From the NCBI GenBank assembly GCA_041164825.1, contig JBEAOO010000194.1, positions 1 to 11,261 of the forward strand: 11,261 bases of DNA, given 5' to 3'. Position 1 is the stretch's first letter, and each line of letters opens with the position of its first letter. Position numbers and translations under genes: made by a program. Shown piece after piece: positions 1 through 7,115 of this stretch. Source of the DNA: JBEAOO01 sp041164825. Its GTDB lineage: Bacteria; Pseudomonadota; Gammaproteobacteria; Burkholderiales; Burkholderiaceae_C. The notes under the pieces were generated by a model. The model was not told the DNA's origin and ran no database searches. It was given only the letters and a program-made list of their open reading frames with translations.

Positions 1-525
1 CTGGAAAATGCGCTGCTCTGGCCCGATTTCAAGGCCATCTGGCCCAGTTCGCAAGCCGGCATCACCGCCTCGCCGGCCGGCACGGTGGACGCCTTCACCA
101 CCATGGGCCCCTGGCCCATCCCGACCATCAACACCGGTTTGCTGCTGCTGTCCGGCGTCACGCTGACCATCGCTCACCACGCACTGCTGGCGGGTCAGCG
201 CGCCAGGACCATCGGCTGGATGTGGATGACCGTGATCCTGGGCATCGTGTTCCTGTGCTTCCAAGGCTACGAGTACTCGCACGCCTACAGCGAGCTGAAC
301 CTCAAGATGTCCTCGGGCATCTACGGCTCCACCTTCTACATGCTCACCGGCTTCCACGGTTTCCACGTGTTCGTGGGCATGCTGATGCTGTTGTTCATCA
401 CGCTGCGCCTGCAAAAGGGTCACTTCACCAGCGAGCGCCATTTCGGCTTCGAAGGTGCCGCCTGGTACTGGCACTTCGTGGACGTGGTCTGGTTGGGCCT
501 CTACATCGTCGTCTACTGGCTCTGA
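1..525 (+). CDS. coxC: Cytochrome c oxidase subunit III (C-terminal part, cut by window edge)
   Basis: Subunit III of the aa3-type terminal oxidase, an inner-membrane protein that stabilises the proton-pumping catalytic core. The reading frame is open from base 1, so the true start lies to the left; 174 residues are visible of a protein usually near 290. Family hallmarks are YGSTFYMLTGFHGFHVFVGM around residues 108-127 of the fragment and HFGFEGAAWYWHFVDVVW around 148-165, with several hydrophobic helices and a C-terminus on the last helix (VVYWL). The gene sits upstream of SURF1, ctaA, ctaB and sco, as in other Burkholderiales cox loci. It ends 22 bp before the flank of a hairpin that probably terminates the upstream cox operon. 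Nothing looks damaged. Identification is secure; only the N-terminus is missing. Confidence 0.97.
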   Translation: MENALLWPDFKAIWPSSQAGITASPAGTVDAFTTMGPWPIPTINTGLLLLSGVTLTIAHHALLAGQRARTIGWMWMTVILGIVFLCFQGYEYSHAYSELNLKMSSGIYGSTFYMLTGFHGFHVFVGMLMLLFITLRLQKGHFTSERHFGFEGAAWYWHFVDVVWLGLYIVVYWL

Positions 526-589
526 GGTTGTGCGGGGCGTCGCTGGGCCGTCAGGCCTGGTGGCGTCTGCGCGGCCTGCGCCCATCAAA

Positions 590-612
590 AAACGCCGCAA
601 GATGCGGCGTTT
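590..612. terminator. Bidirectional hairpin terminator between coxC and the DUF2909 gene
   Basis: A perfect 9-bp stem, AAACGCCGC / GCGGCGTTT, closes a 5-nt loop (AAGAT). On the minus strand the stem runs straight into a T run (GTTTTTTG), a good intrinsic terminator for the leftward DUF2909 gene. On the plus strand the tail is TTTCTGTTTGT, weaker but usable for coxC. Its position between two convergent stop codons fits shared use. Confidence 0.85.
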
Positions 613-643
613 CTGTTTGTGGGGCGTCAGCCCTGCAAGGAGC

Positions 644-862
644 TCACTTCAAGGGCAGGCCAGTCGGGTGGATCCAGCCCAGTTGGTAGGCGATCAAAAT
701 GCCAAGAAACAGCGCCACCGACACCCCGATGCGCACCGTGAGCGCGCGCGCCATGGCCTTGCTCTTGTGCTGGTCGGGCCGACCCCGGCGCACCATGGCC
801 ACACCGGCCATCAGCAGCGCCCCCAAAATCACGGCAAAAGCCAAAGCAGCAACGATGTTCAT
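644..862 (-). CDS. DUF2909-type twin transmembrane small protein
   Basis: A 72-residue membrane protein with two hydrophobic helices (about residues 3-24 and 45-64 from the ATG) joined by a basic loop (VRRGRPDQHKSKAMAR). This is the architecture of the DUF2909 'twin transmembrane' proteins that sit opposite SURF1 in betaproteobacterial cox loci; its biochemical role is unknown to me. I prefer the ATG at 862, because a GGATAA stretch lies 9 nt upstream of it. An in-frame GTG at 868 would add two residues but leaves only 3 nt after that stretch. The gene converges on coxC and diverges from SURF1, with a 51-bp gap on the SURF1 side that must hold both starts. Conserved location suggests a link to oxidase assembly, which is inference. 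Confidence 0.85.
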   Translation of the reverse strand: MNIVAALAFAVILGALLMAGVAMVRRGRPDQHKSKAMARALTVRIGVSVALFLGILIAYQLGWIHPTGLPLK

Positions 863-900
863 GGGCACTGATTATCCGCTTGACCCGCCCGCGCGCACCG

Positions 901-908
901 AGGGGAAG
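901..908 (+). promoter_or_regulatory. Ribosome binding site deciding the SURF1 start
   Basis: AGGGGAAG is a purine-rich Shine-Dalgarno-like stretch. It lies 5 nt before the GTG at 914 but overlaps or abuts the in-frame GTG at 908. Spacing therefore favours 914 as the SURF1 start. Confidence 0.5.
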
Positions 909-913
909 TGCCC

Positions 914-1642
914 GTGAGCTGGCGGCCTCATCGCGCGCTCGTGGTGCTGTTGGCCACGGTGGTGGGCGTGCTGATCACCGCCCGCCTGGGCCTGTGGCAG
1001 CTTGATCGCGCGGCGCAAAAAATCGCCCTGCAAACAGCGCTGCAGCAGCGTTCGGCCTTGCCCGCATTGGGCAACGTGCAGCTTGCCGCCGCCTTGCCCG
1101 CGCTGGAGTCGCAGTTTCACCGCAGCGTGCAGTTGCGCGGCACCTGGATGCCCGAGCGCACGGTGTTTCTCGACAACCGGCCGATGGCGGGCCGTGTGGG
1201 TTTTGATGTGGTCACGCCCTTGCAGCTGATGGGCCGCGGCGATGCGGTGCTGGTGCAGCGCGGCTGGGTGCCGCGCGACCTGCTCGACCGCACCAAGCTG
1301 CCCACCGTGCCCACGCCCCTGGGCGAGGTTGAGGTGGTGGGGCGCTTGGCCCCTGCGCCGTCGCGGCTCTACGAGTTCGTTCACGGCGGCACCGGGCTGA
1401 TCCGGCAAAATCTCGACCCGGGCGACTTCGCGCGCGAGATCGGCGTGGCGCTGCGCCCCGTCGCTGTGCTGCAAACGCAGCCGCCCGCCTCGGGCGACGA
1501 TGGCTTGTTGCGGCAATGGGCCGCACCGGCCGTGGATGTGCAAAAGCACCACGGCTATGCCTTTCAATGGTTTGCGCTTTGTGCGCTGATGTCAGGTCTG
1601 TATGTCTGGTTCCAAGTCATCCGCCCCCGCTGGCGGCGTTGA
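914..1642 (+). CDS. SURF1 family cytochrome c oxidase assembly protein
   Basis: SURF1/Shy1 proteins sit in the inner membrane and help heme A reach subunit I of cytochrome c oxidase. The 242-residue product has the family layout: an N-terminal helix (about 8-25), then LGLWQLDRAAQK at 25-36, a periplasmic domain with HRSVQLRGTW (69-78), FLDNRP (85-90) and VLVQRGWVPRD (112-122), and a C-terminal helix after HGYAFQWFALCALMSGLYVW (213-232). HGYAFQWF is diagnostic. Length matches bacterial homologues (about 230-260). The start is a GTG chosen because of the purine-rich stretch 5 nt upstream; a GTG two codons earlier is possible. Its 3' end overlaps the probable start of the next gene by 41 bp, so the two are likely translated from one transcript. 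First gene of the rightward assembly operon. Confidence 0.93.
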   Translation: MSWRPHRALVVLLATVVGVLITARLGLWQLDRAAQKIALQTALQQRSALPALGNVQLAAALPALESQFHRSVQLRGTWMPERTVFLDNRPMAGRVGFDVVTPLQLMGRGDAVLVQRGWVPRDLLDRTKLPTVPTPLGEVEVVGRLAPAPSRLYEFVHGGTGLIRQNLDPGDFAREIGVALRPVAVLQTQPPASGDDGLLRQWAAPAVDVQKHHGYAFQWFALCALMSGLYVWFQVIRPRWRR

Positions 1643-2303
1643 GCCGCTGAGCTTCACGGTGCACGCCATGCCGGACCCGTCGCTCGACGACGACGCCGGC
1701 CGCCGCACCCGCAGCGGCCGCTGGAAGTTGTTGACCGTGCTGGCCGTGTGCGCCGCACCGGTGATGGCGTCGTACCTCACCTACTTCGTGATCCGTCCGC
1801 AAGGCCGCGCGAACTACAGCGAGCTCATCACCCCCACGCGCGAACTGCCGCCTGCACTGGCACTGACGGACCTTCAAGGCCAGCCCGTGCCCGCCGCCAG
1901 CCTGCGCGACCAGTGGCTGTTGGTGGTCGTGGCCAATGCGGCCTGCGATGCCGACTGCGAGGCACACCTGCTGCTGCAGCGCCAACTCCGCGAGACGCTG
2001 GGCAAAGAACGAGATCGCCTCGACAAGGTCTGGTTCATCACCGACGGCGGTGAGCCCCGCCCCGAGGTGCTGAAGGCCATCTCACAAGGTGAGCCCGTGC
2101 GGACACTGCGTGTCGACCCGCAAGCGCTGGCCGCGTGGTTGCAGCCCGCGGAGGGTCGCGCCTTGAGCGAGCATTTTTATGTGGTCGACCCCATGGGCCA
2201 ATGGATGATGCGCAGCCCCGCCAAGCCCGATGCCGCGCGCCTCAAACGCGACATCGAGCGCCTGCTGCGTGCCTCCGCCTTTTGGGACAAACCGGGGCGT
2301 TGA
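1602..2303 (+). CDS. SCO-like membrane-anchored thioredoxin-fold protein
   Basis: A 233-residue protein with one membrane helix near residues 42-64 followed by a periplasmic domain with the outline of the SCO/thioredoxin fold. The strand WLLVVVANAACDADCEAHL (105-123) corresponds to the SCO copper loop and keeps a CxxxC pair (C115, C119) but lacks the prolines of CPDVCP. KVWFITDGGEPRPE (142-155) resembles the SCO strand IFVSVDPERD, and HFYVVDPMGQW (191-201) the C-terminal beta hairpin. The copper-binding histidine of SCO, about 8 residues before the Asp of that hairpin, is not at the same spacing: the only nearby His is H191, 5 residues before D196. Homologues occupy this slot in Comamonadaceae cox loci. 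Start is uncertain: ATG 1602 overlaps SURF1, ATG 1668 would avoid overlap; I prefer 1602 because PLSFTVHAMP just before 1668 resembles relatives as I recall them. Likely role, by inference: thiol or copper handling during oxidase assembly. Confidence 0.8.
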   Translation: MSGSKSSAPAGGVEPLSFTVHAMPDPSLDDDAGRRTRSGRWKLLTVLAVCAAPVMASYLTYFVIRPQGRANYSELITPTRELPPALALTDLQGQPVPAASLRDQWLLVVVANAACDADCEAHLLLQRQLRETLGKERDRLDKVWFITDGGEPRPEVLKAISQGEPVRTLRVDPQALAAWLQPAEGRALSEHFYVVDPMGQWMMRSPAKPDAARLKRDIERLLRASAFWDKPGR

Positions 2304-2307
2304 TGCC

Positions 2308-3492
2308 ATGAGCCCTGACGCTTCTGCGCTCGCCCTGATCGACTGGACGCCCTGGCTGCGTGTGGTCGGCCTGGGCTTGGCCCTGGCCTGTGGGCCACTG
2401 GCTTGGGTGTGGCTGCGCCACCGCCAGGCCGATGTGCCGCAGCGCCTGCGCGCACTCACCCTGTTGACGCTGTTCCTCACCTTTGATTTGGTGCTGTTTG
2501 GTGCCTTCACCCGGCTCACCGATTCGGGCCTGGGCTGCCCCGACTGGCCCGGCTGTTATGGCAGCGCCAGCCCGCTGGGCGCGCAGGCCGACATCCACGC
2601 CGCGCAAAGCGCCATGCCCACCGGCCCGGTGACGCACGGCAAGGCCTGGGTCGAGATGGTGCACCGCTATCTGGCCACTGGCGTGGGTGTGTTGATCACG
2701 GTGTTGGCGCTGGGCAATGGGTGGGCGGCGCGGCGCGACCGCGCGGCGGTGTCGCCCTGGTGGGCTGCGTTGACGCTGTTCTGGGTGTGCGTGCAAGGCG
2801 CGTTTGGCGCGCTCACCGTGACCATGAAGCTCTACCCTGCGATCGTCACCGGGCATCTGCTCGGTGGTTTGGGTTTGCTGGTGTTGCTGGCGCGGCAGGC
2901 GGAGCAGACCCGGCGCGCCACGGCCCCCTTGCCGGGCCGCTTGCGCACCGGTTTGTGGGCCGTGGCAGGCCTGACGTTTGTCCAAGTGAGTCTGGGCGCC
3001 TGGGTGTCCACCAACTACGCGGTGCTGGCCTGCAGCGACTTTCCCACCTGCCAGGGCCAGTGGCTGCCGCCGATGGATGTGGCCCAGGGCTTCACGCTGC
3101 TGCGCGGCCTGGGCGAGGGCGCCGATGGGGGCTACCTGCCGTTCGCCGCGCTCACCGCCATCCACTGGATGCACCGCCTGGGCGCTCTGGTGCTGTTGCT
3201 GGCGCTGTCTGCCGTGGTGCGGGCCTTGTGGCGCGAGGGCAGTGCGGGTGCGCGTCGCGCGGCCACAGGCCTGGCGGCGGCTGGTGTGTGGCAACTGCTC
3301 ACCGGCCTGAGCAATGTGGTGCTGGGCTGGCCGCTGCTGGCCGCTGTGGCACACACGGGCGGTGCCGCCGCGCTGGTCACCTGGCTCACGGTCTGCTTGG
3401 TGCGCAGCCAAGCCCGGCCGCACCTGACGCTGCAAAAGCCGCAGACCTCGCACGCGTCGCCCGTTTCTCCGGCATCCTCGGCCCGAGCCTGA
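2308..3492 (+). CDS. ctaA: Heme A synthase (COX15/CtaA)
   Basis: Heme A synthase oxidises the C8 methyl of heme O to a formyl group, giving heme A for cytochrome aa3. The 394-residue protein is polytopic, with about eight helices in two similar halves. The conserved histidines thought to bind two hemes are visible: H119 (VEMVHR), H183 (TGHLLGG), H286/H289 (IHWMHRLGA) and H349 (AVAHTGG). Two periplasmic-loop cysteine pairs occur, C77/C83 (LGCPDWPGC) and C242/C248 (LACSDFPTC), matching the paired-cysteine class of CtaA. FTRLTDSGLGCPDWPGCYG is a signature of the proteobacterial form. The ATG at 2308 follows the previous stop by 4 bp, indicating co-transcription and probable translational coupling. 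The C-terminal 25 residues are Ser/Ala/Pro-rich and probably a flexible tail. No defect seen. Confidence 0.96.
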   Translation: MSPDASALALIDWTPWLRVVGLGLALACGPLAWVWLRHRQADVPQRLRALTLLTLFLTFDLVLFGAFTRLTDSGLGCPDWPGCYGSASPLGAQADIHAAQSAMPTGPVTHGKAWVEMVHRYLATGVGVLITVLALGNGWAARRDRAAVSPWWAALTLFWVCVQGAFGALTVTMKLYPAIVTGHLLGGLGLLVLLARQAEQTRRATAPLPGRLRTGLWAVAGLTFVQVSLGAWVSTNYAVLACSDFPTCQGQWLPPMDVAQGFTLLRGLGEGADGGYLPFAALTAIHWMHRLGALVLLLALSAVVRALWREGSAGARRAATGLAAAGVWQLLTGLSNVVLGWPLLAAVAHTGGAAALVTWLTVCLVRSQARPHLTLQKPQTSHASPVSPASSARA

Positions 3493-3543
3493 GGCCTGCT
3501 TCTCGTTTCAGATGTTGTTCGATTGATTCACCGGCTCCCTGCC

Positions 3544-4473
3544 ATGTCCCAACCCGCCTCGCCCACTGCCGTCCCGCCCATCGCTGCGTCAGCCCTGCCG
3601 CCGCCTTCGCGCGTGAAGCAGTTCTACGCACTCACCAAACCGCGCGTGGTGCAGCTGATCGTTTTTTGCGCCGTCATTGGCATGTTGTTGGCCGCGCCGG
3701 GCCTGCCCGATCTGCGCGTCACGCTGGCCGCCACCGCCGGCATCTGGCTGGTGGCTGCGGCCGCTGCCGCCTTCAATTGCGTGGTCGAGCAGCACATCGA
3801 TGCGCGCATGGCCCGCACCGCTTGGCGCCCCACCGCCAAGGGGGAGCTCACCAACCTGCACACCCTCACCTTCTCGGCCGTGTTGTGTGGTGTGGGCAGT
3901 GCGCTGCTCTACGTTTGGGTCAACCCGCTGACCATGTGGTTGACCTTCGCGACCTTTGTCGGCTACGCGGTGATTTACACCGTGGTGCTCAAGCCCATGA
4001 CGCCGCAAAACATCGTCATCGGCGGCGCCTCGGGCGCCATGCCGCCGGTGCTGGGCTGGGCCGCCATCCGCGGGGATGTGGGCCACGAGGCGCTGATCCT
4101 GTGCCTCATCATCTTTTTGTGGACCCCGCCGCACTTCTGGGCTTTGGCGCTCTACCGGGTGGAGGACTACCGTCGCGCCGGCTTGCCCATGCTGCCCGTC
4201 ACCCACGGCTCAGAGTTCACCCGGCTGCAGGTGTTTCTCTACACGCTGGTGCTGTTTGCTGCCACGCTGCTGCCTTTTGTGTCGGGCATGAGCGGCGTCA
4301 TCTACCTCGTGGCAGCCGTGCTCTTGGGTGTTGGTTTTTGCACCTACGCTTGGCAGCTGCTGCGCAACTATTCGGATGCGCTGGCGCGCAAGACCTTCCG
4401 CTTCTCGATCCTGCACCTGTCGCTGCTGTTTGCTGCGCTGCTGGTCGATCACTACCTGGCCCCTTGGCTGTGA
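3544..4473 (+). CDS. cyoE: Protoheme IX farnesyltransferase (heme O synthase)
   Basis: Also called ctaB. This UbiA-family polytopic prenyltransferase adds a farnesyl group from farnesyl diphosphate to heme B, making heme O, the substrate of CtaA encoded just upstream. The 309-residue protein has YALTKPRVVQLIVF (28-41) at the first helix, the prenyl-diphosphate/Mg2+ motif NCVVEQHIDARMARTAWRP (78-96; N78, D86, R91), KPMTPQNIVIGGASGAMPPV (150-169), and the second conserved loop LWTPPHFWALALYRVEDYRR (192-211) followed by GLPMLPVTHG. All expected polar motifs are intact. The N-terminal 20 residues are Pro/Ala-rich and variable. The start ATG is 51 bp after ctaA with no strong Shine-Dalgarno; an in-frame TTG at 3523 could add seven residues but is less likely. 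Confidence 0.96.
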   Translation: MSQPASPTAVPPIAASALPPPSRVKQFYALTKPRVVQLIVFCAVIGMLLAAPGLPDLRVTLAATAGIWLVAAAAAAFNCVVEQHIDARMARTAWRPTAKGELTNLHTLTFSAVLCGVGSALLYVWVNPLTMWLTFATFVGYAVIYTVVLKPMTPQNIVIGGASGAMPPVLGWAAIRGDVGHEALILCLIIFLWTPPHFWALALYRVEDYRRAGLPMLPVTHGSEFTRLQVFLYTLVLFAATLLPFVSGMSGVIYLVAAVLLGVGFCTYAWQLLRNYSDALARKTFRFSILHLSLLFAALLVDHYLAPWL

Positions 4474-4480
4474 GCCTGCG

Positions 4481-5113
4481 ATGAAACGATCCCTGTCCTT
4501 GTCCCGTCGAACACTGCTGGCCTCTGCAGGCGCATCGGCCCTGGCTTTGTCGGGCTGCGACAAGCTCAACAAGCTGATCAACGGCTCCCCCAAGGTGAGC
4601 TTCAAAGGCGTGGACGTGACCGGCACTGGCTACGGCCAGCAGTTCGTGTTGCCCGACCTCGCCGGCCGCCCGCGCCGCATCAGTGACTTCTCCGGCAAGG
4701 TGCTGGTGGTCTTTTTTGGCTACACCCAGTGCCCTGATGTGTGCCCCACCACTCTGGCCGAATTGGCCCAAGTCAAAAAGGCTTTGGGGGCTGATGGTGA
4801 GCGCATCCAGGGCATTTTCGTCAGCGTCGACCCCGAGCGCGACCAGCCAGCGATGCTCAAAGCCTACGTCACCGGCTTCGACCCCAGCTTCATCGCGCTG
4901 CGCGGCAACGCCGAACAAACGGCGGCGGCGGCCAAAGACTTCAAGGTGTTTTTTGCCAAGGTGCCGGGCCAAGCCGAAGGCAGCTACACCATCGATCACA
5001 CGGCGGGCTCTTACTTGTTTGACGCCAAGGGCCAATTGCGTGTGTTCACGCGCTACGGTGCCGGGCCGGATGCACTCACGGCCGATTTGAAGCAGCTGTT
5101 GTCCGAGGGTTGA
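4481..5113 (+). CDS. SCO1/SenC family copper chaperone lipoprotein
   Basis: SCO proteins bind copper in the periplasm and deliver it to, or reduce, the CuA centre of oxidase subunit II. The 210-residue product carries the complete copper site: FFGYTQCPDVCPTTL (78-92) with C84 and C88, and H173 in YTIDHTAGSYLFD (169-181), plus SVDPERD (115-121). The N-terminus has a twin-arginine-like SRRTLL (8-13), a hydrophobic stretch and a lipobox LSGC (C26), so it is probably a lipid-anchored protein, possibly exported folded by Tat; most SCO proteins use a plain membrane helix. ATG 4481 lies 7 bp after the cyoE stop, making it the last gene of the assembly operon. The hairpin at 5168-5193 follows. Contrast with the SCO-like gene at 1602, which lacks the His. 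Confidence 0.95.
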   Translation: MKRSLSLSRRTLLASAGASALALSGCDKLNKLINGSPKVSFKGVDVTGTGYGQQFVLPDLAGRPRRISDFSGKVLVVFFGYTQCPDVCPTTLAELAQVKKALGADGERIQGIFVSVDPERDQPAMLKAYVTGFDPSFIALRGNAEQTAAAAKDFKVFFAKVPGQAEGSYTIDHTAGSYLFDAKGQLRVFTRYGAGPDALTADLKQLLSEG

Positions 5114-5167
5114 GTGCTCATCTGGCGCGCGACGGGCTGAGTCCGGGCGCCAGCAAGCGCCCAGCAA

Positions 5168-5193
5168 AAAGGGCTGCCTCTCGGCAGCCCTTT
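5168..5193. terminator. Bidirectional hairpin terminator between sco and rpoH
   Basis: Perfect 11-bp stem AAAGGGCTGCC / GGCAGCCCTTT with a 4-nt loop TCTC. The left arm continues as an A run (AAAAA), which reads as TTTTT downstream of the stem on the minus strand, a strong terminator for rpoH. On the plus strand the tail is TTTG, weaker. It sits between convergent stop codons at 5113 and 5222. Confidence 0.88.
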
Positions 5194-5221
5194 GTCATGG
5201 CGGGTTGGGCTTGGGCCGCGC

Positions 5222-6154
<933 letters not shown>

Positions 6155-6196
6155 TTCAGACGGCGAAAACCGCCTCAAGTTCCTCAATTCCGGCAA

Positions 6197-6202
6197 ATAC
6201 TA
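6197..6202 (-). promoter_or_regulatory. Candidate -10 box of rpoH
   Basis: On the minus strand TAGTAT matches TATAAT at 4 of 6 positions and lies about 43 nt before the rpoH ATG. It overlaps the end of the CIRCE operator, as expected where HrcA blocks polymerase. I see no convincing -35 box 16-18 bp upstream, and no good sigma-32 type promoter in the gap. Confidence 0.4.
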
Positions 6203-6226
6203 GCACTCTCGGTCCGCGAGTGCTTG
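6200..6226. promoter_or_regulatory. CIRCE operator (HrcA binding site) upstream of rpoH
   Basis: The CIRCE consensus is TTAGCACTC-N9-GAGTGCTAA. Here the plus strand reads CTAGCACTC, exactly nine spacer bases, then GAGTGCTTG: 15 of 18 consensus positions, with the inner seven of each arm (AGCACTC / GAGTGCT) perfect. HrcA is the heat-labile repressor known for groESL and dnaK/hrcA operons. The site is in the 183-bp gap upstream of rpoH and overlaps a candidate -10 box. The only start codon it can serve nearby is that of rpoH, since the other flanking gene ends here. Confidence 0.85.
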
Positions 6227-6337
6227 CGGTGGGGCAGAACCCCTGCCAGTGGGCTCAAGGTGGGTCAACAGCTCGCGGACAGCTTGGCCCCACCCGGGCG
6301 CGCCGTCCCCGGCGCGGAGGCGCCAGGGCGTCTGCGC

Positions 6338-7069
6338 TCACAGGTCGAAGTTGGTCGGCATCATCACCACGTCGCGGATGGTCATGCCGCGTGGGCGGGT
6401 CAGCATGAAGGTGATCACCTCGGCCACCTCGCTGGCCTCCAGCAGGCTGCCAGCGTCGCGGGCTTCCTGCAACTTTTCGGCCGGCCAGTCGGCCAGCAAG
6501 GCGGTGACCACCGGGCCGGGCGAGATGGCGCCCACGCGGATGCCGTGTTTGAACACCTGGCGACGCACCGTCTGCACAAAGCAGTCGATCGCCCATTTGG
6601 ATGCGGCGTAAACCGGCTCCCAGGGCGTGGGGAAGTGGGCCGCGAGCGAGCTGGTGACGATGATGTCGCCGCTGCGGCGCTCGATCATGTGGGGCAGCAC
6701 GTCGTGCACGTTCTTCATCACCACATTGATGTTGAGGTGCAGCATGCGGTCGATGGCGCTGGTGTCGTTGTCCACCAGGTCGCCACCGACATAGCTGCCA
6801 GCGTTGGCGTGGAAGATGTCGATCCGCCCGGCCAGGGCCAGCGCTTGTGGCACCAGGCTGGCGCAGTCGGCCGCGTCGAGCAGGTTGATGCGCAGCGGCA
6901 TCAGCGCCTCGCCGTGCTGGGCGCGCAGTGCTTGCAGCGCCGCTTCGTCGCGGTCCACCACCACCACCCGCGCGCCGGCAGCCAGCATCGCTTGCGTGCT
7001 GGCCAGGCCAATGCCCGAGGCGCCGCCCGTGACCACCGCCACCTTGCCTGCCAATTTGTTCGTCGTCAT
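6338..7069 (-). CDS. Short-chain dehydrogenase, ribitol 2-dehydrogenase-like
   Basis: NAD(P)-dependent cytoplasmic oxidoreductase, classical SDR of 243 residues. Visible motifs: cofactor loop TGGASGIG (14-21), D39 at the end of the second strand (VVVVDRD), favouring NAD(H); NAG (89-91); catalytic S141, Y154 and K158 (YAASK); and PGPVVTALL (184-192). Several stretches closely match Klebsiella-type ribitol 2-dehydrogenase as I remember it: RIDIFHANAG, LHLNIN, WEPVY-ASK, RRQV, and PGPVVTALL-DWP. A sugar alcohol such as ribitol is thus a reasonable substrate guess, not proven. The start ATG has a good GGAG seven bases upstream. The gene follows the AraC-type regulator by 46 bp on the same strand, so the two are probably co-transcribed and the regulator may sense the polyol. 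No transporter or kinase partner lies in the window. Confidence 0.92.
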   Translation of the reverse strand: MTTNKLAGKVAVVTGGASGIGLASTQAMLAAGARVVVVDRDEAALQALRAQHGEALMPLRINLLDAADCASLVPQALALAGRIDIFHANAGSYVGGDLVDNDTSAIDRMLHLNINVVMKNVHDVLPHMIERRSGDIIVTSSLAAHFPTPWEPVYAASKWAIDCFVQTVRRQVFKHGIRVGAISPGPVVTALLADWPAEKLQEARDAGSLLEASEVAEVITFMLTRPRGMTIRDVVMMPTNFDL

Positions 7070-7072
7070 GGT

Positions 7073-7080
7073 TTGTCTCC
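7073..7080 (-). promoter_or_regulatory. Ribosome binding site of the SDR gene
   Basis: On the minus strand TTGGAGAC precedes the ATG, with GGAG seven bases from it. It is one of the few clear Shine-Dalgarno sequences in the window and fixes the start at 7069. Confidence 0.65.
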
Positions 7081-7115
7081 AAGTGGGGCGCCGCCGTGTG
7101 GCCGGCGCTGTGTTG

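Noticed and set aside
2242..3453. 403-codon open frame on the minus strand across ctaA
   Set aside because: It is the mirror of a clearly conserved membrane protein gene; its composition (Gln, His, Arg, Gly rich, no motif) is that of a high-GC antisense frame.
2721..4484. 587-codon plus-strand frame crossing ctaA and cyoE
   Set aside because: It is out of frame with two well-conserved genes and spans their boundary; the product is Arg/Ala/Gly/His-rich without motifs.
6263..6268. TTGACC on the minus strand as the rpoH -35 box
   Set aside because: At 17 bp downstream the sequence is CAGGGG, not a -10 element, and the likely -10 overlaps the CIRCE site further down.
6299..6316. CGCGCC/GGCGCG stem as a terminator for the SDR gene
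   Set aside because: Short GC stem with no T run on either strand; could be chance in this base composition.
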